A DNA stretch of 64,000 bases. Origin: Streptomyces sp. SID14478. Lineage in GTDB: Bacteria > Actinomycetota > Actinomycetes > Streptomycetales > Streptomycetaceae. This document shows, piece by piece, positions 25,303-32,388 of this stretch. The notes beneath the pieces were generated by a model. The model did no database searches. It was given only the letters and a program-made list of their open reading frames with translations, and was not told the DNA's origin. The stretch lies in the NCBI RefSeq assembly GCF_010548525.1, contig NZ_JAAGMG010001350.1:1-64000 (forward strand). The letters are read 5' to 3'. The position numbers were made by a program, and so were the translations under genes. How positions within the stretch are numbered: the first letter of the stretch is position 1; every line of letters begins with the position of its first letter.

Positions 25303-25694
25303 CCACTCACCAGGCTCTCCACCTCACCAGCCACCACGCGGACGGCATCGTCACCGTCATGGTCGCGGGGGCCCTGGAGTACGACACCAGCGAAGAATTC
25401 TCGCGGCACACCGCGGCCGCGCTCGCCGCACACCCGGACGCCCGCGTCCTGTCCTTGGACTGTGCCGCTCTGACGCACGTCGACTCCATGGGCCTGGCCG
25501 CCCTGCTGTCCCTGCGTCGCCGTCTGAGCGCCTCGGGTGCCCGACTGCGCATGGAACAACGCCCCGACAGGCTGGACCGGCTCCTCGACCTGACCGGCAC
25601 CCGGGACTACCTGCTGGCTGTCCAGGTACGCACGCGCGCGGAGCGCGAGGGGGCCAGGTCGGCGTACTCGGACGACGCCTCCTCCGACGGCTAG
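25299..25694 (+). CDS. STAS-domain anti-sigma factor antagonist, third gene of the B12-sensor operon
   Basis: 131 residues from ATG 25299, overlapping the preceding stop as ATGA. STAS core VTVMVAGALEYDTSEEF, then LSLDCAALTHVDSMGLAALL: Asp62-Ser63 open a canonical DSxGL site. The C-terminus is an arginine/acidic tail. As the substrate of the PP2C protein encoded two genes upstream it would transmit the B12-protein signal to an RsbW-type kinase (26681 or 30822). Confidence 0.92.
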   Translation: MTTHQALHLTSHHADGIVTVMVAGALEYDTSEEFSRHTAAALAAHPDARVLSLDCAALTHVDSMGLAALLSLRRRLSASGARLRMEQRPDRLDRLLDLTGTRDYLLAVQVRTRAEREGARSAYSDDASSDG

Positions 25695-25832
25695 GAGTCG
25701 GCTCTTTGTTCCGCAATGTCAGAGATGTTCCCGTTTTGGTGATCTCTCACGTGATCCTCCCCCGCGTTGAGCAAATGTCGCTCTACGCCCGTTTGCCGGA
25801 CGCCACGGCAGGCGGGGGTGGAGGATGCGCCT

Positions 25833-26195
25833 ATGAACCGTGCGGGGGGCCGAGCGTCTCCCATTGCCCTTGTGACCGAATGGTCCTCAATCTTCGTCGT
25901 CGTGCTGCAGGGCGCACCCGAGGATGCGGAAGAACTGGAACTGGTCGACCTGGCACTGGAACTCGGCCACTTCACCCGCAAGCCCGTCGTGGTCGACCTG
26001 TACGACGTGGGCTTCTTCACCGCGGAGCTGCTCTGCGCACTGCTGCGACCTGCGCGGCAAGGGTGGGATCTGCCATGGCTGGTCGGCCCGCTGAGCGCGA
26101 CCACCCGCCATCGCCTCGAGATCACCGGCACCGTGGGTGCGTTCTCGGTCTTCGACTCGCTGCCCGAGGCCGAGATCTATGCCCGTAATCTGTAG
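25833..26195 (+). CDS. Degenerate STAS-like protein lacking the phospho-serine
   Basis: 120 residues from ATG 25833, preceded by GGAGG nine bases upstream; the frame opens 22 codons earlier without a site. Secondary-structure pattern and length are those of STAS (IFVVVLQGAPEDAEELELVD, PVVVDLYDVGFFTAELLCALL, then WLVGPLSATTRHRLEITGT, quoted in pieces). At the place of Asp-Ser-x the protein has Thr63-Ala64-Glu65, so it cannot be phosphorylated there. It may act as a constitutive antagonist or as a decoy. Confidence 0.75.
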   Translation: MNRAGGRASPIALVTEWSSIFVVVLQGAPEDAEELELVDLALELGHFTRKPVVVDLYDVGFFTAELLCALLRPARQGWDLPWLVGPLSATTRHRLEITGTVGAFSVFDSLPEAEIYARNL

Positions 26196-26260
26196 AGCCA
26201 CGTGCGTGCTGTGCCTCGTACGTGAACGTCGAGTCGTCCCGGGGATGTGAGATTGCTGGT

Positions 26261-26665
26261 ATGCGTGCGTCGTTGCAGGTTTCCACTCAGGTCGGTCCTG
26301 GACAGGCCGTGCTAAGACTGGCCGGAGATTGTGACGAGGACACCGAGCAGAGTCTCGGCGAGTCGTTGACGAAGGTGCTGGCTCAGGCACCGCCGGTCCT
26401 GGAGATCGATCTCTCGGGTCTGAACTTCGGTGACTCCTCACTCCTGCACGCGCTCCTGCGCGCCTTGCGCGCCCAGGAGTCCCGTCAAGGGCGCCTGGTG
26501 CTGCGCGGCCCGTTGAGTTCAAGGGTGCGGCAGCTGTTCCGCCAGAGCGGCACGATGGGAGTGTTCGAGGACTGCCTCGAAGAGGGTGGGAACGACGGCT
26601 CGCGACGGTCTGGGACCACACGAAGTGCAGGTGGATCGGATGTCGGCGAAGTGGCCGAGTCGTGA
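26261..26665 (+). CDS. STAS-domain anti-sigma factor antagonist (DSxLL subtype)
   Basis: 134 residues from ATG 26261; an alternative GTG at 26222 would add 13 residues. AVLRLAGDCDEDTEQSLGES and the central LEIDLSGLNFGDSSLLHALL carry Asp58-Ser59-Ser60, the phosphorylation site, with Leu in place of the usual Gly. The tail is rich in Ser/Gly/Arg. Sixteen bases before the RsbW-like gene (26681), so the antagonist and kinase are probably made from one transcript, as in classic partner-switch operons. Confidence 0.85.
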   Translation: MRASLQVSTQVGPGQAVLRLAGDCDEDTEQSLGESLTKVLAQAPPVLEIDLSGLNFGDSSLLHALLRALRAQESRQGRLVLRGPLSSRVRQLFRQSGTMGVFEDCLEEGGNDGSRRSGTTRSAGGSDVGEVAES

Positions 26666-26680
26666 GGAAGGGAGGGCGTC

Positions 26681-27115
26681 ATGACCGACACGCGTGAGGG
26701 CGACGACGTTACGCGCACGTCCTCCGGCCCGGGAGAAGGCCTGTTGCTGCTGTCCGCGGCGCAGGCGCGCGCGCAGGTGCGCGAGGTGATGCGACGCTGC
26801 GCCCTGGGCCTCGGTCATGCGACGGTCGCGGAGGAGCGTGTCGCGGACGCGGAGTTGGCCTGCTCGGAACTGCTGGCCAACGCACGTCGGCACGGAGGCG
26901 GCCTCACGCACTTCGCGGTCCGGTGCGAGGGCGCGCATGTGGTGGTGGAGGTCGGTGACCTGAGCAGTGACGTGCCGCTGTCCCCACCGCCGGACCGCCT
27001 GTCGCCAGGAGGCTTCGGCTGGGCGCTGCTGCAGCGCGTGGCGGCGAAGACGTCCGTACGAGTCCGTCCCGACGGCGGCGGCAAGACCATCACGGCTCAT
27101 CTGCCCGTGGAGTGA
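26681..27115 (+). CDS. RsbW-like anti-sigma factor / serine kinase (HATPase_c)
   Basis: 144 residues from ATG 26681 with GGGAGG upstream. GHKL ATPase motifs: N box ELACSELLANARRHGGG, a G1-like VEVGDLS and G2 box GGFGWALLQRVA. Such proteins either bind a sigma factor or phosphorylate a STAS partner. Located downstream of a STAS gene and one of two kinases in the island; the second (30822) has the same HGGG and GxGW features. Confidence 0.9.
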   Translation: MTDTREGDDVTRTSSGPGEGLLLLSAAQARAQVREVMRRCALGLGHATVAEERVADAELACSELLANARRHGGGLTHFAVRCEGAHVVVEVGDLSSDVPLSPPPDRLSPGGFGWALLQRVAAKTSVRVRPDGGGKTITAHLPVE

Positions 27116-27208
27116 CACGGGCAAGGGCCGGACGATTGCGTTGCGTTGATTCCCTCGCCCGGACTTCCCGGTCCTGATTCCTTCGCGTCGATTCCTTCGT
27201 ACGAGGGA

Positions 27209-27233
27209 CCATGCCTGCGGAAACCAGGGGTAC
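27209..27233 (+). promoter_or_regulatory. Near-consensus SigB-type promoter
   Basis: CCAT, 15 bases, GGGTAC, followed by TT as at the sigma gene. The first base of the upstream box departs from GNNT. It lies 94 bases before the small frame at 27303 and 219 before the STAS gene. Confidence 0.45.
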
Positions 27234-27302
27234 TTCCGCACGGGACGCTGCCGCAGAACCTTTATCATCAAGGTCTGCTGGCATGGATTCAGCGGAGGAT
27301 CA

Positions 27303-27431
27303 GTGGAGTTGGAGCAACATTCGGATGCGTTGGTCGTGAAGCGGCGGCAGCACAGGACGGTCCGGCACCGGACGTGCCGCAGAACCGCTCCGCGCCCGGG
27401 GCGTCGCAACGATGCGGGGCCGCAGCCGTGA
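27303..27431 (+). CDS. Possible leader peptide gene overlapping a STAS start
   Basis: 42-codon frame from GTG 27303, with GGAGG five bases upstream, ending in TGA 27429-27431 that overlaps the GTG of the STAS gene (GTGA). The peptide is strongly basic (KRRQHRTVRHRTCRR) and has no relatives I recognise. The coupling geometry is the best argument for it; it could also be non-coding leader. Confidence 0.35.
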   Translation: MELEQHSDALVVKRRQHRTVRHRTCRRTAPRPGRRNDAGPQP

Positions 27432-27781
27432 CCTATGCACCGCGAGACGACCGGCGCGGCACACGGACTGCGACGATCACCGATTCATGGACCGGGTCGA
27501 CTCTCGTCGTCACCGTTGCCGGGTCCTTGGAATGGGACACGACGAGTGAGCTCACCACGCGCCTCAAAGGTGCGGAGGACGCCGACTCCTTGATCGTGGA
27601 TCTGAGCGGCATACTGTGGGCGGACTCGGCGCTGCTGCAGGCACTCATCGACCTGCAGCGTCATCTGCGCCGCCATGACACGGCGCTGATCCTGCGCGGC
27701 CCCCTCCATCCCGTTCCACGGCGCCTCTTCGAACTGACCGGGACCGCGGACTACTTCACCTTCGACGGTGGCTGGACCTGA
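27428..27781 (+). CDS. STAS-domain anti-sigma factor antagonist (DSxLL subtype)
   Basis: 117 residues if started at GTG 27428; longer starts are possible. STAS core STLVVTVAGSLEWDTTSEL and LIVDLSGILWADSALLQALID with Asp66-Ser67 and Leu in place of Gly. The C-terminal helix reads RGPLHPVPRRLFELTGTADYF, closely similar to those of the STAS proteins at 26261 and 30309, so these three form one subfamily. Probably transcribed from the SigB-like promoter at 27209. Confidence 0.85.
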   Translation: MTYAPRDDRRGTRTATITDSWTGSTLVVTVAGSLEWDTTSELTTRLKGAEDADSLIVDLSGILWADSALLQALIDLQRHLRRHDTALILRGPLHPVPRRLFELTGTADYFTFDGGWT

Positions 27782-27950
27782 CGGGCTCAGAGCCGCCGGT
27801 GCGGCCTCGTGCGCGTACGGAACCCGCGCGCAGAGGCGCGTAATGAGGTCGGGGCTGCGTACGGAGGTCCTGTGCCCGCCGTTGAGCGGGAGTCGCGGCA
27901 CCAGTACGGTCGGAGGCCTCAGATCATCTTTTCGCTCACGGGGAGGGGCC

Positions 27951-28688
27951 GTGCTCGAAGGCAGGACGGCGGTTGTCACCGGCGGATCCCGAGGGATCGG
28001 GCGGGCGGTTGTGGAACGCCTGTGCCGTGACGGGGCGGACGTGGTCTTCAATTACGCCACCAGCGAGGAAGCCGCGGTCGATGTCGTCCGCGGAGTGGAG
28101 GCGGCGGGTGGCAAGGTCCGGGCGATACGCCTCGATCTCAAGCAGCCGGACGCACCGGACCAGTTGATGCAGGCCGCCGATGCGCATCTCGGCGGTCTGG
28201 ACATTTTGGTCAACAACGCGGCCATGGTGCACAGTCCGGTCCCTCTCGCCGAGACCGAGGCGGACGTGTTCGACAGCGTGATGGCCGTCAACACCAGGTC
28301 GGTCTTCTTGACGATGCGCTACGCCGCCAGGCACATGCGCGACGGCGGCCGGATCGTGAACATCTCCACCATGAACACCGTGCGTCCGGTGCCCGGCATC
28401 GGCCCGTACGCCGCCAGCAAGGGGGCGATCGAACAGCTGAGCGCGGTCGTCGCCCGAGAGCTCGGACCGCGTGGCATCACGGTCAATACCGTCTCTCCCG
28501 GAGCGACCGACACCGACATGCTCCGCGGCGCCAACCCGTCACAGGCCCTCGAGACGGTCGCCGGCATGACGCCTCTGCGCCGCCTCGGCGAGCCCTCCGA
28601 CGTGGCCGACGTCATCGCGTTCCTCGCGGGTCCGGACGGCAGATGGATCAACGGACAGAACCTGCGGGCGACGGGCGGACTCGCCTGA
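27951..28688 (+). CDS. Short-chain dehydrogenase/reductase (3-oxoacyl-ACP reductase-like)
   Basis: 245 residues from GTG 27951, GGGAGG four bases upstream. Classical SDR: TGGSRGIG at the N-terminus, NNAA, catalytic Ser in NISTMN, YAASK, and the late VSPGATDTDM. NADP(H) preference suggested by the basic residue after the glycine loop. It lies inside the signalling island but shows no link to partner switching; it may be a stress-induced passenger. Confidence 0.9.
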   Translation: MLEGRTAVVTGGSRGIGRAVVERLCRDGADVVFNYATSEEAAVDVVRGVEAAGGKVRAIRLDLKQPDAPDQLMQAADAHLGGLDILVNNAAMVHSPVPLAETEADVFDSVMAVNTRSVFLTMRYAARHMRDGGRIVNISTMNTVRPVPGIGPYAASKGAIEQLSAVVARELGPRGITVNTVSPGATDTDMLRGANPSQALETVAGMTPLRRLGEPSDVADVIAFLAGPDGRWINGQNLRATGGLA

Positions 28689-28780
28689 GTCCAGCCCGCA
28701 GACCCGGTGCCGGCCGCACGGTCGGGACCGCCGGGTAAATGCCTCGACATCAGGTGTGGTGATCGGGGATATTGCGCGCG

Positions 28781-29287
28781 ATGACAACAATCGACGACAC
28801 GCCGCCCGCGTGGGACGAGCGCACGCAGCTCACCACGTTTTTGGACTACGCACGCAACACCGCCCTCGCCAAGTGCGAGGGCCTCTCGGCGGAGAACGCC
28901 CGCAAGGCGCTTCTGCCGGGCTCACCGCTGATGACGATGAGCGGACTGATCAATCATCTGCGCTGGGTCGAGTACTACTGGTTCCAGGTGATCTTCCTCG
29001 GTGAGGAGGACATCGCTCCCATGACGGACGAGGACCCCGACCGGGAGATGCGGATCGCCGTCGACTTCCCGCTCACGCAGTTGCTCGACGAGTACGCCGA
29101 ACACAGCGCCCGCTACCGCAAGCTGGTCGCCGGGAGCGACCTGGACCAGAAGGCCGTGGGGACCATCCGCGGTGGGATCCACGTCGACCTGCGCTGGATC
29201 CTGCTCCACCTCACTGAGGAAACGGCGCGCCACAACGGCCACCTGGACATCCTGCGCGAACTGCTCGACGGCACCACCGGCAGCTGA
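28781..29287 (+). CDS. DinB-family protein (DUF664 type)
   Basis: 168 residues from ATG 28781 (an in-frame TTG lies nine bases earlier). Four-helix bundle with the metal-binding histidines placed as usual: INHLRWVEYYWFQ near residue 50 and HLTEETARHNGHLDILRE near 145. The family includes thiol-dependent transferases and damage-induced proteins. Followed by a hairpin terminator 50 bases after its stop. Confidence 0.88.
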   Translation: MTTIDDTPPAWDERTQLTTFLDYARNTALAKCEGLSAENARKALLPGSPLMTMSGLINHLRWVEYYWFQVIFLGEEDIAPMTDEDPDREMRIAVDFPLTQLLDEYAEHSARYRKLVAGSDLDQKAVGTIRGGIHVDLRWILLHLTEETARHNGHLDILRELLDGTTGS

Positions 29288-29336
29288 AATGGGGTTGCCG
29301 TAACGCGGACCGCTACGCCGGATGATCTGTTCTCCG

Positions 29337-29382
29337 CATGCCGCCGGCAGGATCCTCCTGTGGAGATCCTGCCGACGGCATG
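29337..29382 (+). terminator. Hairpin terminator after the DinB-like gene
   Basis: 18-base arms with one mismatch and a ten-base loop (29355-29364), 50 bases beyond the DinB stop and 66 bases before the NUDIX start. Confidence 0.7.
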
Positions 29383-29447
29383 ACGATGGTCGTTCCATAG
29401 GGGCTCAGCGCCGATCCTCAGTACGCGCCCGTCCTACGCTGTCGGTC

Positions 29448-29945
29448 ATGTCACCTGAGAACCCGTCGTTCACTGTCGACGACGGCGTCGAGATGCCGGA
29501 TCCCGCCGCGGGCGAGATCTGGACCGTCGGCGCGGTCATCCTCAACCGGGACGGTCAGGCGTTCGCCCAAAGGCGCAGCCCTGACCGTCGCCTCTTTCCC
29601 GATACCTGGGACGTCGTGGGTGGCCACGTCGAGCCGGGGGAGACGGTTCTGGGGGCCCTCGGGCGCGAGGTCGCGGAGGAGACCGGCTGGCGCATGACCC
29701 ACGTGCGGCGGTTCCTCGGCACCACGACCTGGACGGGCGACGACGGCGGTGGACTCCGGCACGAGGCCGACTATCTGATCGAGGTCGACGGCGACCTGTC
29801 CCACCCCATGCTGGAATGGTCCAAACACTCCGAGTGCGACTGGTTCGACGCTGACAACCTCGCGCGTCTCAAAGAGAATCGCAGACCCGGGGAGTTCTTG
29901 ATCCACGACCTCATCGCCCGGGCCCTCGAAGATCGCGAGGCGTGA
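29448..29945 (+). CDS. NUDIX hydrolase
   Basis: 165 residues from ATG 29448. Complete Nudix box GHVEPGETVLGALGREVAEETGW split as G-x5-E-x7-REVAEETG, which binds the catalytic Mg2+. The preceding AQRRSPDRRLFPDTWDVVGGH is typical of 8-oxo-dGTP or nucleotide-sugar pyrophosphohydrolases of the MutT group. Exact substrate unknown. Confidence 0.92.
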   Translation: MSPENPSFTVDDGVEMPDPAAGEIWTVGAVILNRDGQAFAQRRSPDRRLFPDTWDVVGGHVEPGETVLGALGREVAEETGWRMTHVRRFLGTTTWTGDDGGGLRHEADYLIEVDGDLSHPMLEWSKHSECDWFDADNLARLKENRRPGEFLIHDLIARALEDREA

Positions 29946-30007
29946 CGGCCGCCCGACATTGCAGGGTCAGTTCGCCGGCAGGCCGTGGCTCGGCCGTCGC
30001 ATTCGGC

Positions 30008-30232
30008 TCAGGTGCGCACCAGCGGCACGGTTCCTGCGCACAGGGCGCAGCGTGTTCCGCGTTGCAGCGGCAAGTTCCAGTCCACGTCGGGCTTGGTCGC
30101 GTACGGGGACGACACATCATGCGGAAACCGCTGGGTGTCGATGTCATAGGCATGGACGACGGCGTCGGGTTCGGCCACCTTGGCCAAGCCTCCCTGGTTG
30201 TCCGTTTCTATTGCAATCCTCCACTGAGTCAT
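30008..30232 (-). CDS. Small hypothetical protein with a CxxC motif
   Basis: 74 residues from ATG 30232 to TGA 30008. MTQWRIAIETDNQGG opens a coherent soluble sequence with HAYDIDTQRFPHDVSSPYAT and an ending RCALCAGTVPLV whose CxxC could bind zinc or be redox-active. Codon bias is good, though no clear ribosome site is visible. It is divergent from the STAS gene at 30309. Family unknown. Confidence 0.55.
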   Translation of the reverse strand: MTQWRIAIETDNQGGLAKVAEPDAVVHAYDIDTQRFPHDVSSPYATKPDVDWNLPLQRGTRCALCAGTVPLVRT

Positions 30233-30308
30233 ATGCACCGAGTGCTCGCATCCGGCTCTGTCACACCCGGCAGCAGCGACGAGCGCCGATGTGCCAAGGT
30301 ACGGAGTC

Positions 30309-30665
30309 ATGACATCCCACCGAGTCGACACACACGTGAAGCGGAACGAGCGCACAGCGATAGTCGTGCTGGGCGGCGAGGCCGATCTGCATGCCACGGG
30401 GCAGGTCGTCGGAGCGCTGCAGGAGGCACTGCAGGATGAGGACACGGACGCGACGCTGATCGATCTGTCCGGGCTCACCTTCGCCGACAGCGTGCTGCTC
30501 AACCAGCTGCTGACCGCACACGCCGACCATGAGGCGAAAGGCAGACCCGTGCTCCTGGCCGGCCCCCTGAACCCTGCTGTCGGGCGCCTCTTTGAAATCA
30601 CCGGCACGGATGCCGTGCTGCCCTTGGTCGACGACGTGGAGACAGGGCTGCGCCGGCTTCATTGA
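30309..30665 (+). CDS. STAS-domain anti-sigma factor antagonist (DSxLL subtype)
   Basis: 118 residues from ATG 30309. AIVVLGGEADLHATGQVV and LIDLSGLTFADSVLLNQLL with Asp60-Ser61; C-terminal GPLNPAVGRLFEITGTDAV. Like 26261 and 27428 it has Leu where canonical antagonists have Gly after the site. The second RsbW-like gene (30822) follows 156 bases downstream and the sigma gene after that, so this is the antagonist nearest to the sigma factor. Confidence 0.88.
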   Translation: MTSHRVDTHVKRNERTAIVVLGGEADLHATGQVVGALQEALQDEDTDATLIDLSGLTFADSVLLNQLLTAHADHEAKGRPVLLAGPLNPAVGRLFEITGTDAVLPLVDDVETGLRRLH

Positions 30666-30821
30666 CCGACGACGTCCTTGATCGCCGGCAGCACGCGCCT
30701 CACGACGATGCTCCGATCGTGAGGTTCGTGCCGCTCGGGTGTGTGTGGGCCGTGCCGTCGGGCAAGCGAACTGAACGCGCCGTGAAAGCCACGGTGTGCG
30801 CAAGGGGAAGGTCGGCCCACC

Positions 30822-31220
30822 ATGAACGCTCCTGTGATGGAAGCGGATCGCGTGACCTGTCCCGAGGCCCGGAATCGGGTCAGGACCGCGCTCGAACCGC
30901 TGTGCGCGAAGCTGCCGCCTGCGCAGGCGGAGCGGCTGCGCCAGGACGCCTGCCTGGTGACCAGTGAACTCGTCACGAACGCGATGCTGCACGGGGGCGG
31001 CATCGAAGACTTCCATGCGTACCTCGACGGGAAGGTGCTGACCGTGCGCGTGCGTGATCACAGCACCAAGCCGCCGACGCCGCTGCCCCGGGCCCCGGGC
31101 AGCGGCGGTGGGTACGGATGGCTCATCATCCGCCGACTCAGCACCCACCTCGACATCCAGCTGGAAGCGCACGGCAAGACCGTCACCGCTGATTTCGATC
31201 CGGAGCTGATGCCCGTCTGA
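30822..31220 (+). CDS. RsbW-like anti-sigma factor / serine kinase (HATPase_c)
   Basis: 132 residues from ATG 30822. N box LVTSELVTNAMLHGGG, G1-like VRVRDHS and G2 box GGGYGWLIIRRLS. As the gene directly before the sigma factor (202-base gap), it is the most likely anti-sigma factor for it, with the STAS protein at 30309 as its antagonist. The gap carries a SigB-type promoter, so sigma has its own start while the switch genes precede it. Confidence 0.9.
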   Translation: MNAPVMEADRVTCPEARNRVRTALEPLCAKLPPAQAERLRQDACLVTSELVTNAMLHGGGIEDFHAYLDGKVLTVRVRDHSTKPPTPLPRAPGSGGGYGWLIIRRLSTHLDIQLEAHGKTVTADFDPELMPV

Positions 31221-31337
31221 CACGCCCGCCGCCGGTTTGCCAGGCCCCGGGGTGATCGGCGTAGCCTCCTGGACGGACGGGAAACGGACGGGAAACCGGC
31301 CGGTCAGGTCCCGGTGAAAACCGAATTGGATCTTGTG

Positions 31338-31362
31338 GCATACCCGCCCGAGCAGGGGGTAC
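31338..31362 (+). promoter_or_regulatory. SigB-type promoter of the sigma gene (autoregulation)
   Basis: GCAT (31338-31341), 15 bases, GGGTAC (31357-31362), 61 bases before the sigma start codon. Fits the SigB consensus and indicates positive autoregulation; identical boxes and spacing occur at 22437-22461. Confidence 0.75.
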
Positions 31363-31422
31363 TTGCGGCTCAGCACGACGCACGGCCTTGAGAACTCAGC
31401 AACTCAGTAAGGGGACTTTCCC

Positions 31423-32292
31423 ATGACTACCGTGATGGCACCCGGGCACACGGAGCAGACGGCCTCACGGACAGCGGAGAGCCTGATCGAGCGCGCCTAC
31501 GCCGATCCGGCATCGATCGCCCCCAAGGACGCCCGCGAGGTGGGCAGGCACTTCTTCGACCGGCTCACGCAGCTCGAAGAGGGCACGCACGAGTACCAGT
31601 ACGTACGCAACGTCTTGATCGAGATGAACCTCTCCCTCGTGCAGTACGCGGCCTCCCGCTTCAGGCACCGCGGGCCGCAGGAGATGGAGGACATCGTCCA
31701 GGTCGGCACGATCGGGCTGATCAAGGCGATCGACCGGTTCGAGCTGACGCGCGAGGTCGAGTTCACCTCCTTCGCCGTGCCCTACATCACCGGTGAGATC
31801 AAGCGGTTCTTCCGTGACACCACCTGGGCCGTGCACGTGCCGCGCCGTCTGCAGGAGGCCCGGGTCGAGCTGTCCAAGGCCACCGAAGAACTGCGCAGTC
31901 GCCTGGGGCGCACGCCCACGACCCAGGAACTGGCTGACGTGATGCAGCTGCAGCCTGCCGAGGTCGCCGAGGCGCAGAAGGCCGTGAACGGCTACAACGC
32001 CGTGTCCCTGGACGCTGCCGTCATGAGCAAGGACGACGAGTCCGACACCGCGCTGGCCGACTTCATCGGCTTCGACGAGGAGCGCTTCGAACTCGTCGAG
32101 AACTTCCACGCGTTGGCCCCGCTGATCGCCGATCTCGACGACCGCGACCGCATGATCATCCACCAGCGGTTCGTCGAGGAGCGCACGCAGCAGGAGATCG
32201 CCGACACGCTGAACTGCTCCCAGATGCACGTGTCGCGTCTGATCTCCCGCATCCTCAAGAAGCTCCGCACTGCTCTCGTGGACACCGAGTAA
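31423..32292 (+). CDS. SigB/SigF/SigG-family RNA polymerase sigma factor
   Basis: 289 residues. Region 2 about 60-135 (NLSLVQYAASRF, EDIVQVGTIGLIKAIDRFE, FTSFAVPYITGEIKRFFRD), region 3 about 140-215 (VPRRLQEARVELSKATEEL, TPTTQELADVM) and region 4 (LDDRDRMIIHQRF, TQQEIADTLNCSQMHVSRL). It belongs to the Streptomyces group of stress and development sigma factors controlled by RsbW/RsbV partner switching. Preceded by GGGG and a SigB-type promoter; followed by a 19-base-pair terminator. Which of the several Streptomyces paralogues it is cannot be decided here. Confidence 0.95.
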   Translation: MTTVMAPGHTEQTASRTAESLIERAYADPASIAPKDAREVGRHFFDRLTQLEEGTHEYQYVRNVLIEMNLSLVQYAASRFRHRGPQEMEDIVQVGTIGLIKAIDRFELTREVEFTSFAVPYITGEIKRFFRDTTWAVHVPRRLQEARVELSKATEELRSRLGRTPTTQELADVMQLQPAEVAEAQKAVNGYNAVSLDAAVMSKDDESDTALADFIGFDEERFELVENFHALAPLIADLDDRDRMIIHQRFVEERTQQEIADTLNCSQMHVSRLISRILKKLRTALVDTE

Positions 32293-32334
32293 TCGTCCGA
32301 GTAGTCGCCGGGTAGGTCGTCCCCACCCTTACGT

Positions 32335-32376
32335 TGTGGGGGTCCCCAGCACCACCAGGTGCTGGGGACCCCCACA
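32335..32376. terminator. Strong bidirectional hairpin terminator
   Basis: Perfect 19-base-pair stem with a four-base loop, between the convergent sigma gene (stop 32292) and SDR gene (stop 32389). It closes the signalling island. Confidence 0.85.
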
Positions 32377-32388
32377 GTCTTGCGAGCT

